Part shown: positions 1-11,059 of the stretch, one piece after another
How positions within the stretch are numbered: position 1 is the stretch's first letter
How the letters are laid out: each line of letters opens with the position of its first letter
NCBI GenBank assembly: GCA_036250195.1
Contig: JAVHZZ010000008.1
Coordinates: 6,519,434-6,583,433, forward strand
Source of the DNA: Mixophyes australis
Lineage: Eukaryota; Chordata; Amphibia; Anura; Limnodynastidae
DNA: 64,000 nucleotides
Reading direction: 5' to 3'
Notes under the pieces: model-generated
Database searches by the model: none
What the model saw: only the letters and a program-made list of their open reading frames with translations
Told to the model about the DNA's origin: nothing
Made by a program: the position numbers and the translations under genes

Positions 1-11
1 TATTTATCAAA

Positions 12-157
12 CCTTTTAAAAGGGAAAAGTGGAGGTATTGCCCATAGCAACCAATCAGATTCTAGCTATTATTTGTCTTGTACACTGTAGACGATGAGAG
101 CTAGAATCTGATTGGTTGACATGGAGAACGCCTCCACTTTTCCTTTTTAGAAGCATT
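12..157. mobile_element. Palindromic MITE with paired CCAAT boxes, degenerate copy
   Basis: The two arms (about 12-75 and 102-157) are near-complementary: each carries the string AACCAATCAGATTCTAGCT or its complement and an outer AAAAGTGGAGG / CCTCCACTTTT block. This is the same internal sequence as the better preserved copies at 2388 and 37817, so it is a member of the GGG-terminus family that has lost its ends. It lies in the DAB1 intron after exon 6. Confidence 0.8.
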
Positions 158-412
158 AATTTGTTTACCTGGATTGGCTTCAGTTGCATTAAATAAAAAA
201 ATAAAAAAATAAAAGAAACTTTTGAAAAAAATGAGATTCCACGTTTAATAGAAGTGTAGACACCCCCCAGCGAAAGAGTTATAACTGGTGATACCTGGAT
301 ATTGTCTTCACCAACTCCTATATAGGGTAAGCCTTGTGAATTCACATACATTGCCGGCAAATTTGCTGTCAGAAAGCCTCTGAAAAACGTAGCCCGGTAT
401 TAAAGAATATCC

Positions 413-966
413 CATACTTGCCAACTCTCCCTGAATGTCCGGGAGACTCCCTGAAATAGGGGTGATCTCCCTCACTCCCTGAAGAGTCTGGCATTCTCCC
501 TGATGCTGAGCCAGTACAAGACATGGTTGGCTTCGCCATCTGTGGCATGATGACACAGTTTAGAAATTGTGTCCTATGTCCATGTATTGATGCCTATGGA
601 GGTGGCCATTTTCATGGAGACCAAGATTTAATCAAAGACTGACAAGCAAGACAACATGACTTCAGTAATGGAGACATAAATGTAAAAGACACTTCAGTCT
701 CTAGAGATTCATTAGCTGCTTTTCTTTAACACATAGTTGTCTACTCTCCCGGAATGTCCAGGAGACTCCCGCATTTCTGGGAGACCTCCCGGGAGAGCAG
801 GGTGACCTCCCGGTTCTCGCCCCCACAATAGATAAGTGACGGGGCGGGCCTTAATGACGCAAATATCGTGACATCTTAGCCCCGAATGATGCGTCTCGCC
901 TCACCCCCACACGCAGACCTCCCCTGGGATCTCCCTGAAGCCAACGAGAAAAAGTTGGCAAGTATG
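413..966 (+). mobile_element. hAT-like non-autonomous transposon, copy 1 of family A
   Basis: Terminal inverted repeats are CATACTTGCCAACT at 413 and its complement ending at 966. The 8 bp on each side (405-412 GAATATCC; 967-974 GAATTACC) match at six of eight positions, the size of duplication made by hAT transposases. No ORF resembling a transposase is present, so it is non-autonomous. The interior is nearly identical over several hundred bases to the copy at 42836, apart from a small insertion here near 680 and a missing block near 880. The inner subterminal region repeats short GGGAGACTCCC motifs. Confidence 0.85.
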
Positions 967-2387
967 GAATTACCATTACGTAGACAGAGCGGAGGATGTC
1001 ATTTTGTTGCCTGAAAATGCAGACTATGGAGGGGAATTCAATTAGTGTTTCCGAAATGTCCGCTAGACACTTCGCAGTGGAAATTTGACAGAAATATCCG
1101 CTCATTTTTCCTCACACTCCATAGTGATATGTGGGAAAATGAGCTGCAATATCTACCCTAAGTGCCGTAATTGTGCGCAGCTCGATGTCCGTGCTCCACA
1201 TCGCCAGCAATTTAATCTCCCCCTAAGAATTCAGTAGTGACTAATAGTGTCTCAGTGATGAAATTGGTTACTAGGTTACTGACTGCATTCACAAATTGGC
1301 TTATTACACAAAATGGCCGACTCCCCCTGTGTGCCTCAAATTGGCCTCCGTCACGTCACCAGTGAAACGGTCTCCTGAGCTGTGTGTAGGCGGTGGGCAC
1401 ACTATAAACTCGGTACATATTGCCAGGTAGGGCATAGTGGCCCAGGCGGTAAAGAGTTACCTCAGCTAATATTAGGAGGAAATGTCAGATTTGACATATG
1501 AGATAACGTTGTCAGAGCTGATTACATTGTGGTTGTACAACAGAACCTAATTAAGACTCAGCACTGACAAATGCCTTGATTTAATCTAACGATCCGCGTC
1601 TGCCACGACCGATCTACCAAAATAAATGTCAAAGGCTAAAAATGTACTTTGAAAATTAGGCAGGGAAAATATAAGTGCGAGTTATCTGTTACTGTGAAGG
1701 CGCTTTATGGAGTCTGCCGTGCAAACCTCAGAACAGCGCACAGAGGGGCCAAAGTCTTCCCTAATTTATTGTAACGTTGTATCATTGTGCTTTAATTACC
1801 GCAGGGCAATATTTGACTTCATTATCAAAAAGCGATAATGTAAATGTGTCACCTTCTATCTAGTCCTAATTAGTGGTTTGTTTATACAATTTTTTTTCTG
1901 TGTTTCACATGCATTAAGTATGCATGGAAAATGTGTTCATTTTAAAATCATTAATTTACATGTAATGTTTGCACAGTAAATTTAGTAAATTCACGCTTCC
2001 ATTTTTGGACTGTTAATGTTGCATTCATTATTGCTTTGCCTTTTTTAATCTTTGATCTTCTTAAAACTCCAGGTTAATATATACATATTTTGTAAAAAAA
2101 ATATATATAAAACACATACAAATGAGTAATATTGCATTAAAAACATGTATGTATTTCACCTCTGTGGGTAGTATTTGGCTCTCTTTTCTTTAAAAAGACT
2201 GTAAAATGCACCACAGAATTATACTGATAAAATGCACAAAGGATTGAAAATGAACCCAAAAGTTAGAGCAAATCCAAGTATATTCTGAATGTAGTTTTAA
2301 TAATTGACATGGAGACAGCCTTGTAGTGGAGCCCTGTATGTAATATGTGACCGCTGGTGATTTATAAAGCAGGAAACACAAGATGAA
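967..2387. other. Intron, no gene seen
   Basis: Mostly unique-looking AT-rich intron of DAB1. A segment near 1310-1400 resembles frog dispersed-repeat wording (AAAATGGCCGACTCCCCC), but I could not define its limits. Nothing coding or structured was found. Confidence 0.5.
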
Positions 2388-2562
2388 GGGCTAGATTTAC
2401 TAAGCTGCGGGTTTGAAAAAGTGGAGATGTTGCCTATAGCAACCAATCAGATTCTAGCTTTCATTTATTTAGTACTTTCTACAAAATGACAGCCAGAATC
2501 TGATTGGTTACTATAGGCAACATCCCCACTTTTTCAAACCCGCAGCTTAGTAAATCTAGCCC
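2388..2562. mobile_element. Palindromic MITE, GGG-terminus family, intact copy
   Basis: Near-perfect inverted repeat: begins GGGCTAGATTTACTAA and ends with its complement, with arms carrying AACCAATCAGATTCTAGC. It is flanked by GAA on both sides (2385-2387 and 2563-2565), a probable 3-bp target duplication. Length is 175 bp with no coding capacity. Compare 37817, 42057 and 49935. Confidence 0.88.
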
Positions 2563-2619
2563 GAAGAGTCAAAAGAATAAAACTCCATCCAATACGAAAA
2601 CTGGAGATTTGGTGGACTT

Positions 2620-3058
2620 AACCGAAGCCGAGTACACGCTATAGAAAATTTCTCCCGATTCGATATCGTTAACGATTTTACCAACGACTGAAAGTCCCGA
2701 TCAGCAGCCGATTCATGTGTACACACTATACACGATTTACACGAGTCACCTTCATATCTGTGCTCTTCATCTGTCATAATCATCGGCTGAAAAGATGGTG
2801 ACTCTCTAAACTCTAGGTAGATCTATAGACACTGCCGGTCCTGAGTGCTTACACACTGCAGGATTGGAACGACATCGTTCCTTCGTTGAAAGAGATTTTT
2901 AGTCCGATTATAAAGTCAAATGAAATGATACGATGAGCCATGGAATGATAATCGTTCATCATTGGAGCACACAGTAATGCGATATCGGTCTGAATGGTCG
3001 TTTATCGTGTGACTGGCCTGATAATCGGGTGAAAACCCTGTAGTGTGCACCAGCCTTA
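2620..3058 (+). mobile_element. Non-autonomous DNA transposon, family B copy 1
   Basis: Ends read roughly GCCGAGTACACGCTATAG on the left and CTGTAGTGTGCACCAGCC on the right, which are inverted complements of each other with a few changes. An inverted copy of the whole element lies at 42369-42806. Shared internal strings include CGATCAGCAGCCGATTC and CGGTCCTGAGTGCTTACACA. No transposase ORF. Superfamily not decided; a TTA on each side would fit PIF/Harbinger, but this is weak. Confidence 0.75.
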
Positions 3059-4327
3059 GATAAATCAAATAATATTATCCTTTAAAGTAGACCAGTCATT
3101 TATTCATAAAACTGCAGTGGTGTCCTTATAGTATAACTATATAAACGTCAAATACCAACTTTTAATATAGTATTCCCACAAACTTAACTACAACTGCAGC
3201 ATCATCCAGCCACGGCTACGATAGGTTCCGCTAACAGACTAAACTGTCTTCAAACGCTTTGTTGACTGACACTGCGCAAATACAGCGTCACACAGACAGT
3301 CCAGCGTTCCTGACATTGTATATCACCATAAACATAAGAAAAAGCTTAGTCCTATGTGGACATGTCCCATGAACAGTAAATATTGTAACGGGTAGTGTAC
3401 AATTTACAGATGTTAGTTAATTAGTGTTTGAATTGTGCACAATAATGGCGCCCCACATCATCAAATAATAAGAGTTGCCCCCATCATAAATATATGATTA
3501 TTGTCCTAGTTATAAATCAAATAGAATTGACACCGTAATTAAAATAATACATTAATATTGGCTTCTTAATAAAAGGATGATTACCCCACAATTAATAATA
3601 CGGTTTGATGTGGGGTTTTACCTTTATATATAAAACACCAAAAAGCGATTTGGCAAAACTGCACTAAAGTAAATCTCCCCCTAACGATTTCAGTATGTAT
3701 CATATGGGGAGTTTAATAAAAATATTCAACTGCTTTAATATAATATATATTATTAGCCATTTACACAGTGGGGAAAATGCCGTAATTAGTCGTAATAGTC
3801 GTTTTATCTTTCACTATTGAAGAACATACAGAACCAACAACAGGAAAATATTCCAGAATTATGGAACATTTTTAAAACTTGGAAAGAAAGGCGTCCTCCA
3901 ATCTGGTCTGAGTTAGAGAACGTCTCTCTGTGGTTTGCGGTATATACATAATGCAGGATCTGTCGGTGATTGATGCCTTCATTTACACGCGATGATCTGC
4001 AGTCACACTCTGCTCTCCGCTAGAACAAAGCAATTATAGTATTGACCTCTGCTGCGCTGTCAGGGCGAGAAGTGCGACAGCCCCTCAGAGAGAACTTCGT
4101 CTATAGAGAGATCACTTTCTGTCCCTTCTCTCTTATTTACATGTATCCAGAGATATTTCACAGTTGGGATTGTCTCTTACGTGTGCCACTTGTGTGCGCT
4201 ACAAGGAATGGGTCTATAGAGGGGAGGGGGGTAAAGGGGGTCTAAGACTTCACAAGCACTAGATTACCCAACCCGAAGGTGACCACGCCTCGTTCCCACT
4301 CTGCCCCCCTTCCAACTCTAAATCTGT
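3059..4327. other. Intron, no gene seen
   Basis: AT-rich intronic DNA. A short piece near 3655-3685 ends with AAATCTCCCCCTA, resembling an old end of a GGG-type element. The open frame at 4042-4245 has no recognisable similarity. Confidence 0.5.
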
Positions 4328-4403
4328 TCACATATTTTACATTTGCCCCCACCCTGCTGTGCAACATGGTCCTTTTTGCTTTGAGCCCTTATTGAGAAAA
4401 TTC
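4328..4403 (-). mobile_element. Fragment of dispersed palindromic repeat (family D)
   Basis: The strings TGCAACATGGTCCTTTTTGC and CATATTTTACATTTG parallel the right half of the element at 16534-16808 and the left half at 44669-44797. It abuts the left edge of the first satellite array directly. Confidence 0.6.
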
Positions 4404-5103
4404 CAGGGGCAGTGACATGATGTGAGGAGGGGAATGGAGGCAGCAGGAAGCCACAGACTGAGAGTTATATAGTGGAAGGAGCAGGGTCCTCCAGCAGCAC
4501 AGAGTATATCAGGAGATGAGTGATGTGTTAGTGAGGACAGGGCTGCATGTGACAGGGGCAGTGACATGATGTGAGGAGGGGAATGGAGGCAGCAGGAAGC
4601 CACAGACTGAGAGTTATATAGTGGAAGGGGCAGGGTCCCCCAGCAGCACAGAGTATATCAGGAGATGAGTGATGTGTCAGTGAGGACAGGGCTGCATGTG
4701 ACAGGGGCAGTGACATGATGTGAGGAGGGGAATGGAGGCAGCAGGAAGTCACAGACTGAGAGTTATATAGTGGGAGGAGCAGGGTCCTCCAGCAGTACAG
4801 ATTATATCAGGAGATTAGTGATGTGTCAGTAAGGACAGGGCTGCATGTGACAGGGGCAGTGACATGATGTGATTAGGGGAATGGAGGCATCAGGAAGTCA
4901 CAGACAGAGTTATATAGTGGAAGGTCAAGGGAGTATCCAGCAGCACAGAGTATATCAGGAGATGAGTGATGTGTCAGTGAGGACAGGGCTGCATGTGACA
5001 GGGGCAGTGACATGATGTGAGGAGGGGAATGGAGGCAGTAGGAAGCCACAGACTGAGTGTTAAATAGTGGAAGGAGCAGGGTCCCCAGCAGCACAGAGTA
5101 GTG
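4404..5103. repeat. Tandem satellite, about 149-bp unit, array 1
   Basis: The string AGTGACATGATGTGA recurs at 4411, 4560, 4709, 4859 and 5006, giving periods of 149, 149, 150 and 147 bp, about 4.7 units. Units differ by scattered substitutions, one TGA to TTA change, and a few indels. The minus-strand reading frames through it exist only because the unit lacks stops in one frame; the unit length is not a multiple of three, so it is not a protein repeat. The same unit makes a second array at 33382. Confidence 0.95.
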
Positions 5104-7057
5104 ATGAATGAAATTGATGCAGGAAGACTGTTGTGCACTACACACCTCTACACAAAGGGAAGTTTGTACATCCAACTAGGCAAATGTGCTTAAGAAGATT
5201 TTAGGGATTATGCTCCATATTACAGAGAGAAAAGATCAGAATTAAGAATTCCATAAAGTAGATCTCATACATTTACATGCCTTTATAACTAAGTTATATG
5301 GAACAACTACATAAAATACTTGTATATCACATGTTAGATTTTAATAAATTTCGAGTCATAATGGGAAATGTGTAACAGTGCGGTATAAGGAATTTAAACA
5401 GATATTCCTAAAAAAGCCCTTAAAGAAGTAAAATAATCAGTGTAGTAGCAGAAAGTGAATTCACATGTTCAATAACCAGATTTAAAAACAGAAATTCTAC
5501 TTCCAAGGTCAGGTGGGATTTATAAATTCCGTCTCTTACAGAAAGTCACAACGCACCCACATAGGACACATAAAAACACTTTATACAATGTTTTATACAT
5601 ATTTCCTATAGCAATAAGAAACCAATTTAGCGTTAAAACACAAACACCCACAATATAACGTTATATTAAAAATTACAAATATAATAAATGCATCTAATAT
5701 GGTGCCAATATCATATAAACTAGACACAAATAATGTGACTGTTTTATCGATCTCATGAATTGCTTAAGATAAGAAATTATACGTACACTTATCGGCTGAC
5801 TTTTTGGCACGTCATAGACACCTTCTTTCTTATGGCTGGTAGGAACCTAGAATTAAGTCAGATATGTTCCAGGTAAATATGAAATGTAAATGTGTCACAG
5901 TCACACACATTATAGACAAATAGGACAGGACAAATGCTGCAATACACGACATATAGAACTATGGACATTTCTTATAATATATAGATATGATGTAACAACT
6001 ATCCTTCATTATTTCACATGAGAAGATGAGATGTCTCAGATAAATGATGAACCTTCTGCTATAATGAAAACCCACAGATGATATGGCTAAAGGATTGTAT
6101 CTAGAAGTAAATGTAACTGTTTAAGAACATGGAATAGTACAACTGTACAGTCACCAATAACAACCAATCAGATAGTGAGGATGATGAAAGCCGATCTCTG
6201 ATTGGTTGCTGTAGGTTGCAGGTAGATTATATGTAGAATGGTTTTAAATTAGCATTTAAAGTGACATCCCTTTACTTCAATTCAAAGAAACTCCCACAAC
6301 CCTCTATTACTCTGTCACAAATCGTTACATTGATAGGTCAACAATTATAGAATATGTAAAGTGTACTTTGTATTTTTGAAATATCAATACTTACCACCAG
6401 TGCAATATATCCAGGAAAATACTACATGAGAAATTAGATTTCCACCCTGAAGAACTGCCCTGAGAATTTGCTGTTCAGTGTAACTCTGCACAATTGTTTT
6501 CTTTTTTTCCAGAATAATTTCAGGTATTAACAATATCAATTCAGCTTGCTCCCATTACAATGTTTGTAGATATTTACTGACAGTCAGTGAAAACAATATT
6601 ATGTTCTGCCTGTCAGTAAGTAAAAAAAAAGACCAGTAATAATTGGGTGCCCTATATGATTATTAAAGTTGCTTATTGGAAGCTGCCATATTTTCTCAGA
6701 AATTTTGTCCAGGGTCGGAACTACCATTAGGCAAACCTAAGCAGCTGCCCACAGCACCAATGCAAGAGTGACATAACGTAACTCATCCAGTGGTTTTAAT
6801 GCCCCCGCGTGCCTCCAGACTGAGGAGACGCAGCTGGCGCTTGGCTATGATGTCACAGATCAGCGCCACACTCCTAGTTTCAGGAGAACGGGGTGTCATT
6901 CCCCGCCTCTCACCTGTTAAGGTAAGAAGTGGGTGTGTGGGTGCAACGCGAGAGGGGGGGATTGGGTGGGGGGTGACCGTGCCGTGGGCGCACCCCCCAG
7001 AGCTCACACCAGCCGTTATTCTGTCCCATGTCCAAAGTCAAAAAGATTAATTTACAA
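5104..7057. other. Intron with degenerate repeats
   Basis: After the satellite the sequence is AT-rich and mostly unique. A weak palindrome with AACCAATCAGA and its complement lies at about 6140-6215, an old CCAAT-type MITE. From about 6705 to 7057 there is GC-richer repeat material, including ATGTCACAGATCAGCGCCAC, a string echoed at 25400 and 50970. Confidence 0.55.
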
Positions 7058-7065
7058 CTGCAAGT

Positions 7066-7304
7066 CATACTTGCCAACTTCCGGGAGCCCGCCGGGGGAG
7101 GTGGGTGTGATGGGGACGGGGCTCCAAAATTTGCGTCATGATACCCTGTGAATAGCGGCGTTTTGGACCTAATTCTGCCCACTTCACTAGGAAGTGGGCA
7201 GAATTCTGCCAGATGCAGGAGATTGCCAAATTCTCCCGGGAGTCTGTGAGACTCTCGCAAAATGCGGGACTCTCCCGGACATTCTGGGAGAGTTGGCAAG
7301 TATG
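7066..7304. mobile_element. hAT-like non-autonomous transposon with perfect 8-bp duplication
   Basis: Starts CATACTTGCCAACTTCC and ends with GAGAGTTGGCAAGTATG. It is flanked by an exact 8-bp direct repeat CTGCAAGT (7058-7065 and 7305-7312). The perfect duplication and the matching ends place this family with hAT transposons. The interior (GGACCTAATTCTGCCCACTT) is shared with 53183-53610 rather than with the copies at 413 and 42836, so it belongs to a second subfamily. Confidence 0.9.
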
Positions 7305-7724
7305 CTGCAAGTTATGTGTCATTTGGCACATGGCTCTATGGGAATCCGCATGGATATGTGGTCGATAATGGTGGCAGGTGCGAGAGAGATGAAGATGTCA
7401 CTTGCTGATAGGATTAGTTGTACAGATCAGGGCGTTCTTTGCTAGATAAAGTTAAAATAATATTAGATTTTGATTTGCAGAGGGGATTAGTTATATAAAC
7501 TATAGGGGCAGAGAAGGTGCATTTAGGGTGGTAGTCTTTGCTTTAAGGGTGGGTCAGCCCATTTTTCTCCACGAAAAAAGGAGATGATTTTTCCACTTGC
7601 TCAGAGCTGACATGAACCCGACCTCGCCCTGCGCTTCTTACGAGACACAAATTCCACCTTCTACTTGTACTTTGGCGGGAAAAAAAAACCCTTCAATGCG
7701 TATGAGGCAAGGAATAAGGACCAG

Positions 7725-8010
7725 GGGCGCACGCAGGGGGGGTTTCTGGGTCTCCAGAAACCCCTCCGCTAAAGAAGTGCCCTTACATAGCGGCACTGTA
7801 CTATATAGCAGCCGCGGCGCTGTCAAAGAAGCGTCCGCAGCGGTGTTGTATTGTATACAGCACTGCCGCGGACGCTTCTTTGACAGCACCGTGGCTGCTG
7901 TTTAGTACAGTGCTGCCGAAATGGAACTTCTGCACATGCGTGCCTTGGATGGAAAAATTCAGGGGTGAGTGTCGGCATTCCTCCACTTCATCTGGCAACT
8001 AAAACAGCCC
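7725..8010. repeat. GC-rich dispersed repeat with long perfect-arm palindrome
   Basis: Inside it, 7791-7918 is an inverted repeat with arms of about 62 bp that match except for a 3-nt gap and scattered changes; both arms carry GCTGTCAAAGAAGCGTCCGC or its complement. The left part (CCAGAAACCCCTCC) resembles 63655-63690 near the right edge of the window. No coding similarity. Confidence 0.75.
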
Positions 8011-9296
8011 TTCTTCTGATCCCTAATTCAAACTCATAAAACGTTGTAAAATCATATTTTACATCATAATAGGCATCAATTGCTGAATTGATTATTTCCT
8101 ACCGCAAAAAAGGTAGAAACACCAGTTAGAACTTTGCCATTAGGAAAAAAGCGTTTTGTGAATTAAATTTCTAGATTTTGCTGCCCCTGGAACCTGCTGC
8201 CTTAGACAACTGCCTCCGCCCCCCCTCATCCATGGGAAACAAAGGATCTGTCATCGGCTATGTAGACTGCAGCATATAATTTTTTCTTTACCCTCGTTAT
8301 ATCTCCCTGCATAATGAAAAGAACAATACAAATGCATTACAATACAAATGCTTATGGTCAGACCCAGTTTTCTCTATTCAAGTGTATCTGCTTAAATGAC
8401 ATAGTTTGCATTGCAGGACACACAAGAAAGTCGGCGTCTATTCAAATTACCTTTCATTATTTCTTCTTCCTAAACCCTGAACAGTTATTCCGTCCCACCG
8501 TTTCCAATTCATGGGTAATATGCAGACAATATTATTTGCTTTCATTGAAGTTGATATTACAGTGTATTTTCTGAGCGGAGCGCGGCATATTATGCATATA
8601 AGGCTCACTTCTCAGCAGATAACACTGTACAATATCATCCTCCAAGCGTCAGTGTGACCTCTGTGAGCGAACGATGATGATAATTAGAATAATGATAATC
8701 GTCAGCGCTCACCAGACACCTCGCGCCTCCTGGAGATGGATTCTCCCCTGGACAATAATGTAACGAGTGACTGACTATTCTCTGCACTAAGATGAAAGCA
8801 AATGTATTTCAAAGAATTCAAAGTTGCTAAGTCACTAGTTCCTACTCTGTCTGCCCAGCAATGGATCATAGTCAGGAAGATAGATGTCTATCGGGGCTAC
8901 TTATAAATGATCAAGATGTTTCCATATTCTTTCTGCCGTGATAAAGCATATAACTATAACTTAACAGATGTGATGGGGTGTACTTTGCAAACACTGACAA
9001 GTTTATTGCTGTTTATTGTTTTTGCCCCCCCATATCTAGAGGTCCAAATTGTCTAATTTGCAAATAAAACCTCTATGCTAAGGCTGGCCACCTAATAGCA
9101 TTAAAAAACATGTTTTTACTAGTGTTTTTTATTACCAAATGCATATAGGTATGGAAGCCATTGCCCACTTTCTCTCGCTCCTTCAATCATGAGCGGCGTT
9201 GGGGCGGCAGAGTCTTTTTCAAATGTTGCGTGCTCCATTCAATCCTATGCACTGGAAAATGAATGCAAGGGTATATATGGAGTATCAAACAAAGGC
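8011..9296. other. Intron, no gene seen
   Basis: AT-rich intron. 8140-8280 has repeat-like wording (CTGCCTTAGACAACTGCC). The rest, including 8560-8760 with ATGATGATAATTAGAATAATG, appears unique. Confidence 0.45.
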
Positions 9297-9633
9297 CAGC
9301 ATGGTGGCTCAGTGGTTAGCACTTCTGCCTCACAGCACTGGGGTCATGAGTTTCATTCCCGACCATGGCCTTATCTGTGTGGAGTTTGTATGTTCTTGCT
9401 GTGTTTGTGTGGGTTTCCTCCAGGTGCTCCGGTTTCCTCCCTGATTCCAAAAAACATACTAGTAGGTTTATTGGATGCTATAAAATTGACCCTAGTCTGT
9501 GTGTGTGTGTATGTGTGTGTGTTAGGGAATTTAGACTGTAAACTCCAATGGGACAGGTACTGGTGTGAATGATAAATATTCTCTATACAGCGCTGCGGAA
9601 TTAGTGGTGCTATATACATTAATGATGATGATA
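9297..9633 (+). mobile_element. tRNA-derived SINE with L2-like tail, full-length
   Basis: The head GGTGGCTCAGTGGTTAGCAC has box-A character, and GAGTTTCATTCCCGACC is a decayed box B. A middle section is followed by a tail that ends TACAGCGCTGCGGAATTAG, GTGGTGCTATATA and a GATGATGATAA microsatellite. The tail is shared with LINE L2-type ends such as 46580. It includes a (TG)n tract near 9499-9522. Copies also occur at 24132 and 62366. Confidence 0.9.
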
Positions 9634-11059
9634 AAATTCAGTGTTGCTGGCGTTTATTAATTATCTTCATTTTTTGTATCAATATTGGGCTTCATTTAAT
9701 AGTCGATTAGATACAAAAAAAGAAGATAGTTTTCAAGAAGCACCTGCAGGTACGCAGCTCTGCAGCTGGGTGTACAGTCTAAATATGCAGCACACATTCC
9801 CTAATATAGAAGTAACACTGTTTTCACCACCAGGTGTAAAACATAACTAGATGACCAAACTAAGCATACTGACAGTCGTTAATGTGATTAAATTGCAACT
9901 TTGTTACAAACTAAGTACAAAAGGTTGCAAAACTGCATCAGTGATTTCTTATTTAATCCATATACCCTTAAATAACCATTATGTAAAACAAAAACAAGTA
10001 CAAGTACAACTATGTTAAATGCAACAACATGGCATCAGTGATGTTTTGACGATTAACACCTCCAATTCATGAAAATAGCGGTTTAAAATTGCGTTCTGAA
10101 GCTCAGGATTAAATCAGTCGCTGTGAGCATCTCCTATTGCAGTCGGAACGTTGAAGAACACAGAGTACAAGCAGTGAGCACATAAGATTAGATTTATTAA
10201 AGACAGCTTTGTTAAAACTGCCTGTTTTAGGCAGGTTTAGAACCACCAGATTTACTAATGACCAAACCGCTAGAAAACCACTTATCAAAGCGCTACATTA
10301 CAAATCACCATCCCAATTTTTAACGTGATAAAAATACAAAGTGTGAGGGCAAATTTAATTTTTCATTATATTAAGGGGTCAGTATTATGGTATTATTATA
10401 TTATGGGGGCAATATGAATATATCATTATATTAAGGGGAAATAATATTTGATTGCTAAAAGGGGCAATAATTATACATGCTGGGGCACCATTTATACTGT
10501 ACACACGTGGCACTACAAGACGTCCTGCTGAAAGGAGGCTGATAGCATGGTATCAATACCTGCCGCCAATCAGATTAGTGCCTGTGGCACCTAAGCCCAT
10601 TCAGAAGCCATTCACTCATATATGTACAGTAACCAAACTCCCAATAGCCTCTTCTGCATTTGTATCTGTTTGTATTGTTCAGATAGGAGTTACATGTTAT
10701 CCCGCATTGATTGAGGATTCATCAGGGTAGAATCGGTGTGTGAGTCCTCCATTTTTAAACCCAATTCGGTAACACCCAATTATGCAAGTAACGACATGAA
10801 TGGACAACAGCAACTTATTGTAACACAATCAAGCAATAAATTAAATTTGCAGACTTGGACTTTGCTCCGTGAATGAGTAAGTTCCAATGTAATGTTAAAC
10901 ATACGAATACGAACTGATGCCCAGCTCGTCAATTAAGGTAATATTAGCAATTAGCAATATAGAGGAAGGACATTAAAGGCCGGTGAAACCTTTTAAAATT
11001 ATTATTTTATTTCTTTACAGAAACATGTTACATTGTAATTCTATATTTAATCTTTGCAT
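9634..11059. other. Intron, no gene seen
   Basis: AT-rich intron. Around 10490-10520 the wording GTACACACGTGGCACTACAAG recurs, slightly altered, just left of the GATA satellite at 29205, so a small dispersed repeat is present. 10190-10310 looks like an old GGG-type element end (AGATTTATTAAAG). Confidence 0.5.

Noticed and set aside
4404..5103. CRISPR-like array.
   Set aside because: The repeats are contiguous 149-bp units without unique spacers, in a vertebrate intron.
4337..5175. Minus-strand frames with repeated LPLSHAALSSLTHHSS.
   Set aside because: They translate the 149-bp satellite. The period is not a multiple of three, so frames change between units; the similar frames at 33674-34235 have the same cause.
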